Below are positions 48,373 through 57,518 of a DNA stretch of 64,000 nucleotides, one piece after another; within the stretch, counting starts at the first letter, position 1, and each line of letters opens with the position of its first letter. The stretch comes from Leisingera sp. ANG-M7. GTDB taxonomy: Bacteria > Pseudomonadota > Alphaproteobacteria > Rhodobacterales > Rhodobacteraceae. The stretch is taken from assembly GCF_000813965.1 (NCBI RefSeq), contig NZ_JWLI01000001.1, forward strand, positions 496,001 through 560,000, written 5' to 3'. A program made the position numbers and the translations under genes. Under the pieces are notes generated by a model, which did not search any database, was not told the origin of the DNA, and saw only the letters and a program-made list of their open reading frames with translations.

Positions 48373-48666
48373 ATGACTTCCCCATTTCAATTAGTCGCCA
48401 AAATCACCCCGAAGCAGGAGCACATGCAGGATGTGCGCCAAAGCCTGCTGGACATTCTGGAGCCGACCCGGGCCGAACCGGGCTGCCTGAAGTTCCTGCT
48501 GGCCGAAGGCCGCGATGGCGATTGCTTCTATCTGGACGAAGAATGGGCCAGCGACGACGCCTTGGCGGCGCATTACGCAGCAGATTACATCACGCCGGTC
48601 TTCGCCAAATACGAGGCTTGGCTTGCCGCCCCGGTGGAAATCCACAAGATGACCCCGCTGGCCTGA
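48373..48666 (+). CDS. Antibiotic biosynthesis monooxygenase (ABM) family protein
   Basis: 97 aa dimeric alpha-beta barrel protein: FQLVAKITPKQEHMQDVRQSL at the start, then EPGCLKFLLAEGRDG and DEEWASDDALAAHYA near 58-72. It is the putative quinol monooxygenase (YgiN-like) type and may act on quinones or other aromatic compounds. GGAGC seven bases before the ATG. It is followed after 5 bases by a MarR gene in the same operon, as in quinone-sensing systems. Confidence 0.88.
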   Translation: MTSPFQLVAKITPKQEHMQDVRQSLLDILEPTRAEPGCLKFLLAEGRDGDCFYLDEEWASDDALAAHYAADYITPVFAKYEAWLAAPVEIHKMTPLA

Positions 48667-48671
48667 CGCGA

Positions 48672-49106
48672 ATGTTCTTCCTCAAGGACCTGCCATCGCA
48701 GCAAATGGTCGGCACCTATGCCGAGGCTTACGGTGCCGACCCGGCCCATATCAGCGGCGCGCTTCTGATGATGCGCCGCGCCAGCCTTCTGATCCGCAGC
48801 CTGGAAGCCTTTTTCGCAGCACAAGGCCTGTCCCAGCTGCGGTTCCTTGTGCTGATCGTGATCGACCGGGAACCGGACCGCGACTGGCTGAGTCCAAACG
48901 AGATCGCCGAGCGCATCGACGTGTCCAAACCGGTGATGACCCGCACCCTGCAATCGCTGCAGAAAGACGGGCTGATAACCATATCGGCAAGCCCTTCCGA
49001 CGGGCGGTCAAAAAAGGCCAAGCTGACAGCAGAAGGCCGCCACCGGCTCAAAGAGACTCTTCCCGGCTACTTCAAGATTTTGTCACAGGAAATGTCCAAA
49101 GGCTGA
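48672..49106 (+). CDS. MarR family transcriptional regulator
   Basis: 144 aa winged helix protein. The DNA-binding part is clear: LSPNEIAERIDVSKPVMTRTLQSLQKDGLITI and the wing SPSDGRSKKAKLTAEG. It is in one operon with the ABM gene, which carries the palindromic operator at its promoter; the protein probably represses the pair until a quinone or aromatic ligand binds. The start at 48672 follows the ABM stop by 5 bases. Confidence 0.9.
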   Translation: MFFLKDLPSQQMVGTYAEAYGADPAHISGALLMMRRASLLIRSLEAFFAAQGLSQLRFLVLIVIDREPDRDWLSPNEIAERIDVSKPVMTRTLQSLQKDGLITISASPSDGRSKKAKLTAEGRHRLKETLPGYFKILSQEMSKG

Positions 49107-49162
49107 GTTGCTGGGTTTTCCTCTTGGGCGAGAATGAAATCCTCCTTCTCTCAATTCAGCCT

Positions 49163-50056
49163 TCACCCGGCGAATTCTGCCACCTCCGCCAGCAGCCAGC
49201 TGCGGAAGGCTGCTATGGCCGGGGCATCGCGGCGCGCCTCCGGGTAAACCAGCCAGACAGAGATATCATCCTCCGTCACCAGATCGAACGGCTGCACCAG
49301 CGCGCCGCTGGCAATCAGGCCGCGGGCATAGGCCGGTGTCAGCAAGCAAGCGCCCTGGCCCGCAAGCGCCGCCTGCACTTCCAGCATCTGGGTGCCCAGG
49401 CTGTGCTGCTCCGCCGGTTTTGGCGGCGCCACCCCCGCAGCCCGGAACCACAGGGCCCAGGCCGGGTCGCCGGCATCCACCCGCGGAACCCGCAGCAGGT
49501 CGGCGGGGTCTCTTATGGGGCCATAGGCCTCCATCAGCGCAGGCGTCATCAGCGGCGCATAGCTGCCGCGGATCAGCAGGTCCGCCGCCAGCCCCGGCCA
49601 GCTGCCGCGCCCGGCCCGGATCGCGACGGTGGCCTCCCCCGCCAGCAAGTCCGCCACCCTCGGATTGACGTCCACCCGTGTGGTGATGCCCGGATGCGCG
49701 ACCTGAAACTGCCCCAATCGAGGCGCCAGGATGAAGGCCGCAAAACTGGTGAGGGTGCTGATCACCAGCTCCTCGCCGCCGCCGCGCAGGTCTGCCCAGC
49801 CTTGGCGCAGCAGGTCCAGAGCCTCGGCAGCATGCCGCTGCAACAGCTTGCCCGCGGCCGTGGGTTCCACCCCGCGCGGCAACCGTTTGAAAAGGGGCTG
49901 GCCGGCCCGGTCCTCCAGCAGCTTGATCTGGTAACTGACCGCGGCTTGCGTCATCGCAAGTTCCTCCGCCGCGCGGCTGAAACTGCCCAGCCTGGCCGCG
50001 GCCTCAAAAACGCGCACCGCCTGCAGCGGCGGCAAGGGAGTTACAGAGCGTTCCAT
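49163..50056 (-). CDS. LysR family transcriptional regulator (GcvA-like)
   Basis: 297 aa. The N-terminal helix-turn-helix (LPPLQAVRVFEAAARLGSFS then AAEELAMTQAAVSYQIKLLED) and a C-terminal periplasmic-binding-protein-like effector domain with the GcvA-type LFKRLPRGVEPT segment are present. It is divergent from the small DUF1127 gene. A palindrome in the gap is its likely site; the effector is unknown. Confidence 0.93.
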   Translation of the reverse strand: MERSVTPLPPLQAVRVFEAAARLGSFSRAAEELAMTQAAVSYQIKLLEDRAGQPLFKRLPRGVEPTAAGKLLQRHAAEALDLLRQGWADLRGGGEELVISTLTSFAAFILAPRLGQFQVAHPGITTRVDVNPRVADLLAGEATVAIRAGRGSWPGLAADLLIRGSYAPLMTPALMEAYGPIRDPADLLRVPRVDAGDPAWALWFRAAGVAPPKPAEQHSLGTQMLEVQAALAGQGACLLTPAYARGLIASGALVQPFDLVTEDDISVWLVYPEARRDAPAIAAFRSWLLAEVAEFAG

Positions 50057-50120
50057 AAAGGGAGCTTATACCAGCACCGCTGAGATTCAATTGGTCATTG
50101 GCGCAGCAAGCGCCCACATC

Positions 50121-50137
50121 TTGTTCATACAGAACAA
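50121..50137. promoter_or_regulatory. LysR-type palindrome
   Basis: TTGTTC-ATACA-GAACAA, 6-bp arms with a 5-base centre, between the divergent LysR and DUF1127 genes and just before the DUF1127 ribosome binding site. Confidence 0.5.
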
Positions 50138-50148
50138 GGATTGCCATC

Positions 50149-50313
50149 ATGGCTGAATTGCTTTCGCAGATGAACCTCTGGCACGTTATCAATGGATTTT
50201 TTGCCTCTCCCCGCCGCCGGGGCGATCAGGCCAGCCAAACCGCCAGTCAACAGCTGGCCCGCAGGCGGCTGAGCCACCTGCCCGAGCACCTGCTGCGGGA
50301 CATCGGCCTGTGA
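50149..50313 (+). CDS. DUF1127 protein (54 aa)
   Basis: 54 aa. The C-terminal DUF1127 motif is present (LARRRLSHLPEHLLRDIGL). These short basic proteins can bind RNA in some alphaproteobacteria. AAGGA eight bases before the ATG. No CCTCC-type small RNA hairpins follow it, unlike the second DUF1127 gene at the right end; a long terminator hairpin follows instead. Divergent from the LysR gene. Confidence 0.8.
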   Translation: MAELLSQMNLWHVINGFFASPRRRGDQASQTASQQLARRRLSHLPEHLLRDIGL

Positions 50314-50337
50314 GTCGACCAGTGAGACTGGCTCAGG

Positions 50338-50370
50338 AAGTCGGCCGGGGCATCCTGCCCCGCCGACTTT
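50338..50370. terminator. Long terminator hairpin
   Basis: AAGTCGGCCGGGGCA pairs with TGCCCCGCCGACTT (one bulged base), loop TCC, followed by CTTTGC. It stands between the convergent DUF1127 and thiamine-binding genes. Confidence 0.8.
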
Positions 50371-50372
50371 GC

Positions 50373-50714
50373 TCATTCCCCGATGAACACCTTGTTGCTC
50401 GGCGTCACGCCGCGGGTATAGGTGCAGAAGGTGTCATGCGCCTCGGGAGTGGTGGTGTGGATCTTGATATTGGTGATCACCTCCACCGCGCCGAACTCCA
50501 GGCAGGCTTTCTCTGCCTGCTTGACGATCTCCAGCAGGTGATCCAGCTCCCCCTTCATGGTGGTTTCCATCGCTCCCACCTGGAACGGCACGCCTGCGGA
50601 TTTCACCACGGCAATCGCCGCATCCACCGCCTCAAAGTTGTTGCCCTCGCGCAGCCGCGGAATGACCTGAAATGCCAGCATAACGGTGTTTTCTGTTGAA
50701 GAGCCTGCGGTCAT
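50373..50714 (-). CDS. Thiamine-binding (MTH1187/YkoF-type) family protein
   Basis: 113 aa, a small ferredoxin-like domain of the Thiamine_BP type: VMLAFQVIPRL at the start, GVPFQVGAMETTMKGELDHLLEIV near 39-62 and VITNIKIHTT near 78. Members bind thiamine or a related pyrimidine in the cytoplasm. AGGAGG eight bases before the ATG at 50714 decides the start. It follows murD by 19 bases on the same strand and may be cotranscribed. Confidence 0.83.
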   Translation of the reverse strand: MTAGSSTENTVMLAFQVIPRLREGNNFEAVDAAIAVVKSAGVPFQVGAMETTMKGELDHLLEIVKQAEKACLEFGAVEVITNIKIHTTTPEAHDTFCTYTRGVTPSNKVFIGE

Positions 50715-50733
50715 GCCTGTTTCCTCCTGCGGC

Positions 50734-52131
50734 TTAGCCAAGCCGCGATTTCACTTCTGAAACGAAATCATCGCCGCGCTGCTCAAAATTGTCGTACTGG
50801 TCAAAGCTTGCAGCGGCGGGTGCCAGCAGCACCGTATCACCGGCCTCAGCCTCCTCCATGGCGCGCTCCACCGCTGCGGCCATGGTGGTGCAGACTTCCG
50901 CCTCCACGTCCAGCTGCAGCGCGAACCCTGCCGCCTCGCGGCCGATCACATAGGCCTTTTGCACATTACCGGTCTGCCCCTTCAGCGCATCCAGCCCGCC
51001 GTCCTTTTCCAGCCCGCCGCAGATCCAGCGGATGTTCTTGAAGGCGCTCAGCGCCTTCACCGCGCTGTCCAGGTTGGTGGCCTTGCTGTCATTCACATAG
51101 CGCACGCCATCTGCCTCGGCGATGGTCTGGCTGCGGTGCGGCAAGCCCGGGAAGGTCGCCATCGCCTCGCCGATCAGCCGCGGCGCCAGTCCCAGGGTGC
51201 GCGCCGCAGCATAGGCCGCGCAGGCGTTCTGGTGATTATGCGCGCCCGGCAGGCCCATCATCTCACGCAGGTCGACCGAGGCCGCCTGCCGCCCCTTGCG
51301 GTACTCGCTCAGGAACCCTTTGCGGGCAAAGACCTGCCAGCCCGGCCCGGTCAGCTTGCGCGCGGCGGACACCCGGATCACCCGGTCGTCCCCCAGCCCT
51401 TCGGACAGCTGGCCCGCCAGGAACAGCCCCTCATCCTCGTCGATGCCAATGACCGCGCGGTCCGGCCCGCCTTCGGCAAAGAGGCGCCGTTTGGAAGCGA
51501 AATAGCCGCCCATGCCACCATGCCGGTCCAGATGATCGGGCGACAGGTTGGTGAAGACCGCCACATCCGGGGTCAATGCGCGGGCGAGTTCGGTCTGATA
51601 GCTGGACAGCTCCAGCACCACAACGCCGCCCTCGCCCGGCGGGTCGATGTCCAGCACGCCGCGGCCGATATTGCCCGCCAGCTGGCTGTCGCGGCCCGCC
51701 TCCTGCAGGATGTGGTGCAGCAGCGCCACCGTGGTCGACTTGCCGTTGGAGCCTGTCACCGCCACCACCTTGGGCGGCTGCTCAAACATCTGCCACTCAG
51801 CATCAGCAAAGGAGAGGAAGAACAGCCCGATGTCATTGTCCACCGGTACGCCCGCCTCAATCGCCGCGCGGATCACCGGGTTGGGCTTGGGATAGAGATG
51901 CGGAATGCCGGGTGAGGTGATCAGCGCCGCCACATCGTCAAAGGCACCGGCTTTATGCAGGTCGCGGCAGTCAAAACCTTCTGCCTCAGCTGCCTCGCGC
52001 GCGGCCGGGTTGTCGTCCCAGCACAGCGGCACTGCATCGCCTGCCCGCAAGGCCCGTGCGGTTGCCAGGCCCGATCGCCCCAGACCCAGCACAGCAACTT
52101 TCGCGCCTTCATAACCTTTGACCGGGATCAT
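50734..52131 (-). CDS. murD: UDP-N-acetylmuramoylalanine--D-glutamate ligase
   Basis: 465 aa Mur ligase adding D-Glu to UDP-MurNAc-L-Ala. Seen: [15 protein letters not shown] near residue 14, the ATP motif [13 protein letters not shown] near 120, [14 protein letters not shown] near 190, and the C-terminal [15 protein letters not shown] near 335. GGAGG precedes the ATG at 52131; a start five codons upstream is weaker. It is separated from mraY by the plus-strand glutaminase. Confidence 0.96.
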   Translation of the reverse strand: MIPVKGYEGAKVAVLGLGRSGLATARALRAGDAVPLCWDDNPAAREAAEAEGFDCRDLHKAGAFDDVAALITSPGIPHLYPKPNPVIRAAIEAGVPVDNDIGLFFLSFADAEWQMFEQPPKVVAVTGSNGKSTTVALLHHILQEAGRDSQLAGNIGRGVLDIDPPGEGGVVVLELSSYQTELARALTPDVAVFTNLSPDHLDRHGGMGGYFASKRRLFAEGGPDRAVIGIDEDEGLFLAGQLSEGLGDDRVIRVSAARKLTGPGWQVFARKGFLSEYRKGRQAASVDLREMMGLPGAHNHQNACAAYAAARTLGLAPRLIGEAMATFPGLPHRSQTIAEADGVRYVNDSKATNLDSAVKALSAFKNIRWICGGLEKDGGLDALKGQTGNVQKAYVIGREAAGFALQLDVEAEVCTTMAAAVERAMEEAEAGDTVLLAPAAASFDQYDNFEQRGDDFVSEVKSRLG

Positions 52132-52261
52132 CACCTGCCCTCCCATATGTCTATTGCCAGAACCGCTATCCGATCCCGCAGGCCTTTGCCAGTGCCGTCA
52201 GATTGACAAGCCGCGGCCCTTGCCGGAGATTCCGCGCAAATCAAGAAGGAAGGATTGCCCC

Positions 52262-53176
52262 TTGGCTGCGGATATGCAGGTTTTGCTAAACCGGATCAGT
52301 GCTGAAATGCAGAGCCACACCGACCGCGGCGCCGTCGCCAGCTATATCCCGGAGCTGGGGCAGGTTGATCCCAACCAGTTCGCCATCGCGGTGGCCACTG
52401 CCGATGGCGGCCTGTTCCACGCGGGCGACGCGCTGACCCGGTTTTCCGCCCAAAGCATCACCAAGGTCTTCACCCTCGCCATCGCGCTGGGGCGCGCAGG
52501 CGACCAGCTGTGGAACCGGGTCGGGCGCGAGCCCTCGGGCACCGCCTTCAATTCCATCGTCCAGCTGGAGCATGAGCGCGGCCGCCCTCGCAATCCCTTT
52601 GTCAACGCAGGCGCCATCGTCACCACGGATGAGCTGCTGGCCGGCCGCGCGCCCAAGGAAGCGCTGGCGGAAATCCTCGCCTTCATCCGCGCCGCTGCAG
52701 GGGACGAGGACATCCACATCAACAAGGCGGTGGCCAGCTCGGAAACCCGCCACGGCCACCGCAACTTTGCCCTTGCCAATTTCCTGGCATCTTTCAGCAA
52801 CCTCAAAAACACGCCAGAGAAAACACTGGGCACCTATTTCCACCAATGCGCCACTGAACTGACAACAGTACAGCTGGCCAAGGCCGGCCGCTTCCTGATC
52901 GGCGGTGGTGCGAAACCGGTGCTGGTGTCGCAAGGCAGGGTACGGCGGCTCAATGCGCTGATGCTGACCTGCGGCCATTACGACGGCTCGGGAGAGTTCG
53001 CCTATCGCGTCGGCCTGCCCGCCAAGAGCGGGGTTGGCGGCGGCATTCTGGCGATTGTGCCGGGCAAGGCCAGCATCGCGGTCTGGTCGCCGGGGCTGGA
53101 CCACAACGGCAACTCCAAGCTTGGTACTGAGGCGATGGAGGTTTTGGCGCGCGAAATGGACTGGTCGGTGTTCTGA
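52262..53176 (+). CDS. glsA: Glutaminase
   Basis: 304 aa serine-dependent glutaminase (beta-lactamase-like fold) that hydrolyses glutamine to glutamate and ammonia. Seen: the active site [13 protein letters not shown] (S-x-x-K) near residue 66, [16 protein letters not shown] near 91, [14 protein letters not shown] near 112, and the Tyr/Val region [17 protein letters not shown] near 247. TTG at 52262 is favoured because AGGAAGGA is 7 bases upstream; ATG 52274 is the alternative. It is inserted between mraY and murD on the opposite strand. Confidence 0.94.
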   Translation: MAADMQVLLNRISAEMQSHTDRGAVASYIPELGQVDPNQFAIAVATADGGLFHAGDALTRFSAQSITKVFTLAIALGRAGDQLWNRVGREPSGTAFNSIVQLEHERGRPRNPFVNAGAIVTTDELLAGRAPKEALAEILAFIRAAAGDEDIHINKAVASSETRHGHRNFALANFLASFSNLKNTPEKTLGTYFHQCATELTTVQLAKAGRFLIGGGAKPVLVSQGRVRRLNALMLTCGHYDGSGEFAYRVGLPAKSGVGGGILAIVPGKASIAVWSPGLDHNGNSKLGTEAMEVLAREMDWSVF

Positions 53177-53498
53177 AGGCCGCGCGGGTGTTGCGTACCC
53201 ACCGTACGCTGCCCTCACCGCATCTTCACTCCGTCAGGTTAGTCTCCAAGCGTTGCAACGCGAAGATCAGGAGACCGGCCCCCTCAGACCACCTCTTCAT
53301 TGGGTGCAGGGCGGGCCCGCATAGGCCGATAGACGGGCTCAGCCCCTTGGCAAGTGCTGTCCGATGCTCCGCCCCTCCGGCGGCGCCGCCTTCTTCCTCA
53401 AAGACAAACCGCCCTCAGCAGCAGCCCCGGGCGGTTCAATGAAATGAGAGTTCAAACTGCCCCGCCGGCGTGACGGCGCGGCAGCCAAACGGCGTGTC
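53177..53498. other. Gap between glsA and mraY
   Basis: 322 bases. No gene. A hairpin AACCGCCC / GGGCGGTT (53407-53414, 53429-53436) with a 14-base loop lies between the convergent genes; no T-tract, so its role is uncertain. Confidence 0.4.
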
Positions 53499-54581
53499 TT
53501 AGCGCACTTTCAAGGTCGCCAGCCCGATCATCGCCAGGATCAGCGAGATGATCCAGAAGCGGATCACGATCTGCGGCTCGGCCCAGCCCTTCTTCTCGTA
53601 ATGGTGATGGATCGGCGCCATCAGGAAGACCCGCCGCCCGGTGCGCTTGAAGTAGAGGACTTGGATGATCACCGACAACGCCTCGACCACAAACAGGCCG
53701 CCGACGATGGCCAGCACCAGCTCGTGCTTGGTGGCAATGGCGATTGCGCCCAGCGCGCCGCCCAGGGCCAGCGAGCCGGTGTCGCCCATGAACACCGCCG
53801 CAGGCGGCGCGTTGTACCACAGGAAGCCGAGGCCGGCACCGAACAGCGCTGAGCAGAAAATCAGGATCTCGCCGGTGCCCGGCACGTAATGCACGTCCAG
53901 ATACTCGGTGAAGTCGACGCGGCCCACCGCATAGGCGATGACGCCCAGGGTGCCTGCCGCGATCATCACCGGCATGATCGCCAGACCGTCCAGGCCATCT
54001 GTCAGGTTCACCGCATTGGCAGCACCAACCACCACGCAGATCGAGAACGGCACATAGAAGATCCCGAGATTGATCAGCGTGTCCTTGAACACCGGCAGAG
54101 CCAGATGGTTTTGCAGAGGTTCCGGATGATAGGCTGCAGCCCAGATCGCCGCTATCACCGCAATCATGATCCCCAGCGCCAGCCGGACCTTGCCGGGCAC
54201 GCCCTTGGTGTTCTGCTTGGACACTTTGGCGTAATCATCGGCAAAGCCGATTAGGCCGTAGGCCAGTGTCACGAACAGCACCAGCCAGACAAAGGGATTG
54301 TCCCAGCGCGCCCACATCAGGGTTGCGGTCAGCAGCGCGCCGACCACCAAAAGGCCGCCCATGGTCGGGGTGCCTGCCTTGGAAAAATGCCCCTCCGGCC
54401 CGTCATCGCGGATCGGCTGGCCCTTGCCCTGGCGCTTGCGCAGCACGTTGATCAGCGGCTTGCCGAACAGGAAGCCGAAGATCAGCGCGGTCATGAAGGC
54501 GCCGCCTGCGCGGAATGTGATGTAGCGGAAGAGGTTGAAAACATCCCCCCCGTCCGACAAAGCGGTCAGCCAATAGAGCAT
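53499..54581 (-). CDS. mraY: Phospho-N-acetylmuramoyl-pentapeptide transferase
   Basis: 360 aa membrane enzyme that makes lipid I on undecaprenyl phosphate. Ten helices expected; seen: [13 protein letters not shown] near residue 67, the catalytic Asp in GFADDYAKV near 115, [14 protein letters not shown] near 188, and the conserved [15 protein letters not shown] near 320. The usual length. Directly downstream of murF. Confidence 0.97.
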   Translation of the reverse strand: MLYWLTALSDGGDVFNLFRYITFRAGGAFMTALIFGFLFGKPLINVLRKRQGKGQPIRDDGPEGHFSKAGTPTMGGLLVVGALLTATLMWARWDNPFVWLVLFVTLAYGLIGFADDYAKVSKQNTKGVPGKVRLALGIMIAVIAAIWAAAYHPEPLQNHLALPVFKDTLINLGIFYVPFSICVVVGAANAVNLTDGLDGLAIMPVMIAAGTLGVIAYAVGRVDFTEYLDVHYVPGTGEILIFCSALFGAGLGFLWYNAPPAAVFMGDTGSLALGGALGAIAIATKHELVLAIVGGLFVVEALSVIIQVLYFKRTGRRVFLMAPIHHHYEKKGWAEPQIVIRFWIISLILAMIGLATLKVR

Positions 54582-54601
54582 CTGAGCCCTTCCCTCGTTC
54601 T

Positions 54602-56002
54602 TTACGCGTTTTCTTGTGTGGGGGTGGAGTGACCCATTTCGCGGATGCCGTCAACAATCCTGGCCAGTGCCATGCTGAGCGATCCCTTGGCGAGCACGAT
54701 GTCGCCGCCGCGGATTTCATCACCCAGGCCGGGCACTGCCTCGGCGCTGGATTGATACCAGCCGCCGCGTTTTTCCTCCGGCAAGGCATCATGCAGCGCC
54801 TGCATCAGCGGGCCGATGCAGTGGATCCTGTCGATGCCCTGCACCGCATCCAGACCGGCCAGCCCGGCGTGAAGCTCCGCCTCCTGCGGGCCAAGCTCCT
54901 TCATGTCGCCGACATAGGCGATCCTTCGCCCCTGCCCCGGCGTGGCCGCCAGCACCGCCAGCGCGGCCGCCATCGAGGTCGGATTGGCGTTGTAGCTGTC
55001 GTCCAGCAGGGTGATGGCACCGCCTGACAGCCGGACAGTCTCGCGCACGCCGCGGCCCTTGACCGGCGACCACAGGGCGAGGCTTTCAACGGCTTTAACC
55101 GGATCAGCACCCAAGGCTTCGACACAGGCCAGAGCGCCCAAGGCATTCATCGCAAAATGGGCGCCAAGGGATTGAATATGCAGCTCAACTTCGCGCCCCG
55201 CGGTGGTGGCGCGGGCAACGGTCTCCTCGCCCTCGATCCCGGCAGACATCAGGGCGTAATCGGTTGCGCTTTCGCCAAACCAGCGGGCGGTTGCGCCCAG
55301 GTCCGCGGCCACATCCCGCAGCACATCGGCCTCTGCAATGTCGGCGTTCAGAACCGCGACGCCGCCGGGCTCCAGCCCTTCCATGATCGCGGCTTTTTCG
55401 CGGGCGATACCCTCAACGTTTTCAAACGCCTCCAGATGCACTGCGGCCACGGTGGTCACCATCGCCACATGCGGGCGCGCCTGCTTTGCCAGCGGCGCGA
55501 TTTCGCCGGGGTGGTTCATGCCGATCTCGATCACCGCAAACTCGGTATCGCGCGGCATCCGCGCCAGCGTCAGCGGCACGCCCCAGTGGTTGTTGTAGCT
55601 GGCCACCGCAGCATGAGTGCGGCCCTGATCGCTGAGCATCCGCGCCAGCATTTCCTTGGTCGAGGTCTTGCCGACCGAGCCAGTGACGGCAACGACCTTG
55701 GCGTTCGTGCGGGCGCGCGAGGCACAGCCCAGGGCCTCCAGCCCCGCCTGCACGTCCTCAACGATCAAGAGCGGCGCATCCGCAGGCACCCCATCCGGAA
55801 CGCGGGACACCAGTGCGGCGCCTGCACCCTTCTCCAGCGCCTGCGCCACGAAGTCATGGCCGTCGCGCGCGGCTTTCAACGCGACAAACATGTCGCCGGG
55901 TTCGATGGTGCGGGTGTCGATCGACAGGCCGGAGACAGCCCAGTCCCCTTGTGCCTTTCCGCCAGTGGCGGCGGCGGCCTCAGATGCGGTCCAAAGGGTC
56001 AT
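54602..56002 (-). CDS. murF: UDP-N-acetylmuramoyl-tripeptide--D-alanyl-D-alanine ligase
   Basis: 466 aa Mur ligase adding D-Ala-D-Ala, the product of Ddl in the same cluster. Seen: [17 protein letters not shown] near residue 25, ATP motif [13 protein letters not shown] near 110, [13 protein letters not shown] near 163, and [11 protein letters not shown] near 332. Its ATG overlaps the end of murE by 4 bases. Confidence 0.96.
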   Translation of the reverse strand: MTLWTASEAAAATGGKAQGDWAVSGLSIDTRTIEPGDMFVALKAARDGHDFVAQALEKGAGAALVSRVPDGVPADAPLLIVEDVQAGLEALGCASRARTNAKVVAVTGSVGKTSTKEMLARMLSDQGRTHAAVASYNNHWGVPLTLARMPRDTEFAVIEIGMNHPGEIAPLAKQARPHVAMVTTVAAVHLEAFENVEGIAREKAAIMEGLEPGGVAVLNADIAEADVLRDVAADLGATARWFGESATDYALMSAGIEGEETVARATTAGREVELHIQSLGAHFAMNALGALACVEALGADPVKAVESLALWSPVKGRGVRETVRLSGGAITLLDDSYNANPTSMAAALAVLAATPGQGRRIAYVGDMKELGPQEAELHAGLAGLDAVQGIDRIHCIGPLMQALHDALPEEKRGGWYQSSAEAVPGLGDEIRGGDIVLAKGSLSMALARIVDGIREMGHSTPTQENA

Positions 56003-57501
56003 GCGATCCTCCCGTCCAATGCTGCCACGGCAATGCTGGCCTGCTCCACATCATCAAACGGCAGCACCGTGTCGCCGACGGTCTGACCGGTCTCATGCCC
56101 CTTGCCGCAGACGATCAGCGCATCACCCGCCTGCAGCATGTCAGCGCCGCGCAGGATCGCCTCGGCGCGGTCTCCGATCTCAATGCAATCCGGCGCGCCG
56201 CCCTTGACCGCGGCGCGGATGATGGCCGGGTCTTCGCTGCGGGGGTTGTCGTCGGTGACGATCACCACATCGGCGTTCTCATGCGCAGCCTGCCCCATCA
56301 GCGGCCGCTTGGTGGTGTCGCGGTCGCCGCCTGCGCCGACAATGGCAATCAGCCGGCCCAGCACATGCGGGCGCAGCGCCTTGATGGCGCTGGCAACGGC
56401 ATCCGGCGTATGGGCGTAGTCGACAAACACGGCAGAGCCGTTGTCGCGCGATGCCGCCAGCTGCATCCGGCCGCGCACGGTGGTCAGATGCGGCAGGGTT
56501 TCAAACACCCGCTCCGGGTCCTCGCCGCCGGCAATCACCAGCCCGCAGGCGAGCAGCACGTTTTCCGCCTGGAAGCCGCCGATGAGGTTCAGCCGAACCT
56601 GATACGGCTTGTCATGCCAGGAGAACCGCACGTCCTGCCCGGTGCCGTCATAGCGCATGCCCATCAGGTTCAGATCGCCAAGGCCCCGGCCAACCGAAAT
56701 CACTTCCTGCCCCCGGGCAGCGGCCACGGCACGCATCTCGGCGCCGCGCGGGTCGTTCATGTTGATGACGGCCACGCCCTCATCCGGCAGCACCCGGCGG
56801 AACAGGCCCGCCTTGGCGGTAAAATAGGCGTCGAATGTCTCGTGGTAGTCCAGATGGTCCTGGGTGAAATTGGTGAAGCCGGCAGCCGCCAGTTGCACCC
56901 CGTCCAGACGCCGCTGATCCAGCCCGTGCGAGGAGGCCTCCATCGCCGCATGGGTAACGCCTGCCTCTGCCGCGGCGGCCAGCGCGCGGTGCAGAGTGAC
57001 GGGTTCCGGTGTGGTATGGGCCAACGGGTAGCTCCAGGCGCCTTCGATGCCGGTGGTGCCCATGTTGACGGCCTCATGGCCCAGCTCGCTCCAGATCTGG
57101 CGCACAAAGGTCGCAACAGAGGTCTTGCCGTTGGTGCCGGTCACTGCCACCACGGTCTGCGGCTGGCCGCCGAACCACAGGGCGGCGGCATAGGCCAGCG
57201 TCTGGCGAGGGTCTTCGACAACCACCAGGGCGGCGTGGCTTTCGTCCAGCACCTTGGCGGCGATTTCCGCCCCTGCGGCATCCGTCAGGATCGCAGTTGC
57301 GCCCTTATCCAATGCGCCCGGAATGAACTTGGCGCCATGCATCTGGCTGCCCGGCAGGGCGGCAAACAGGAAGCCTTCGCGCACTTCGCGGCTGTCCACT
57401 GCCAGTCCGGAAATCTGCGGGTCAGCGCCGCCGCGGGCAGTAAGCCCCAATTGGCTCAGTCTCAATTGGTTCTGGGGCTGGTCTGGTCTGCTGCTGCTCA
57501 T
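55999..57501 (-). CDS. murE: UDP-MurNAc-L-Ala-D-Glu--meso-DAP ligase
   Basis: 500 aa Mur ligase adding the third amino acid. The DNPR motif (TDDNPRSEDP near 416) marks meso-diaminopimelate specificity. Also seen: VDSREVREGFLFAAL near 35, ATP motif TGTNGKTSVATF near 112, ASSHGLDQRRLDGV near 170. GAGGG before the ATG at 57501 supports that start; a GTG four codons upstream is weaker. Confidence 0.96.
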   Translation of the reverse strand: MSSSRPDQPQNQLRLSQLGLTARGGADPQISGLAVDSREVREGFLFAALPGSQMHGAKFIPGALDKGATAILTDAAGAEIAAKVLDESHAALVVVEDPRQTLAYAAALWFGGQPQTVVAVTGTNGKTSVATFVRQIWSELGHEAVNMGTTGIEGAWSYPLAHTTPEPVTLHRALAAAAEAGVTHAAMEASSHGLDQRRLDGVQLAAAGFTNFTQDHLDYHETFDAYFTAKAGLFRRVLPDEGVAVINMNDPRGAEMRAVAAARGQEVISVGRGLGDLNLMGMRYDGTGQDVRFSWHDKPYQVRLNLIGGFQAENVLLACGLVIAGGEDPERVFETLPHLTTVRGRMQLAASRDNGSAVFVDYAHTPDAVASAIKALRPHVLGRLIAIVGAGGDRDTTKRPLMGQAAHENADVVIVTDDNPRSEDPAIIRAAVKGGAPDCIEIGDRAEAILRGADMLQAGDALIVCGKGHETGQTVGDTVLPFDDVEQASIAVAALDGRIA

Positions 57502-57518
57502 GGCGGCCCTCACCTGTG

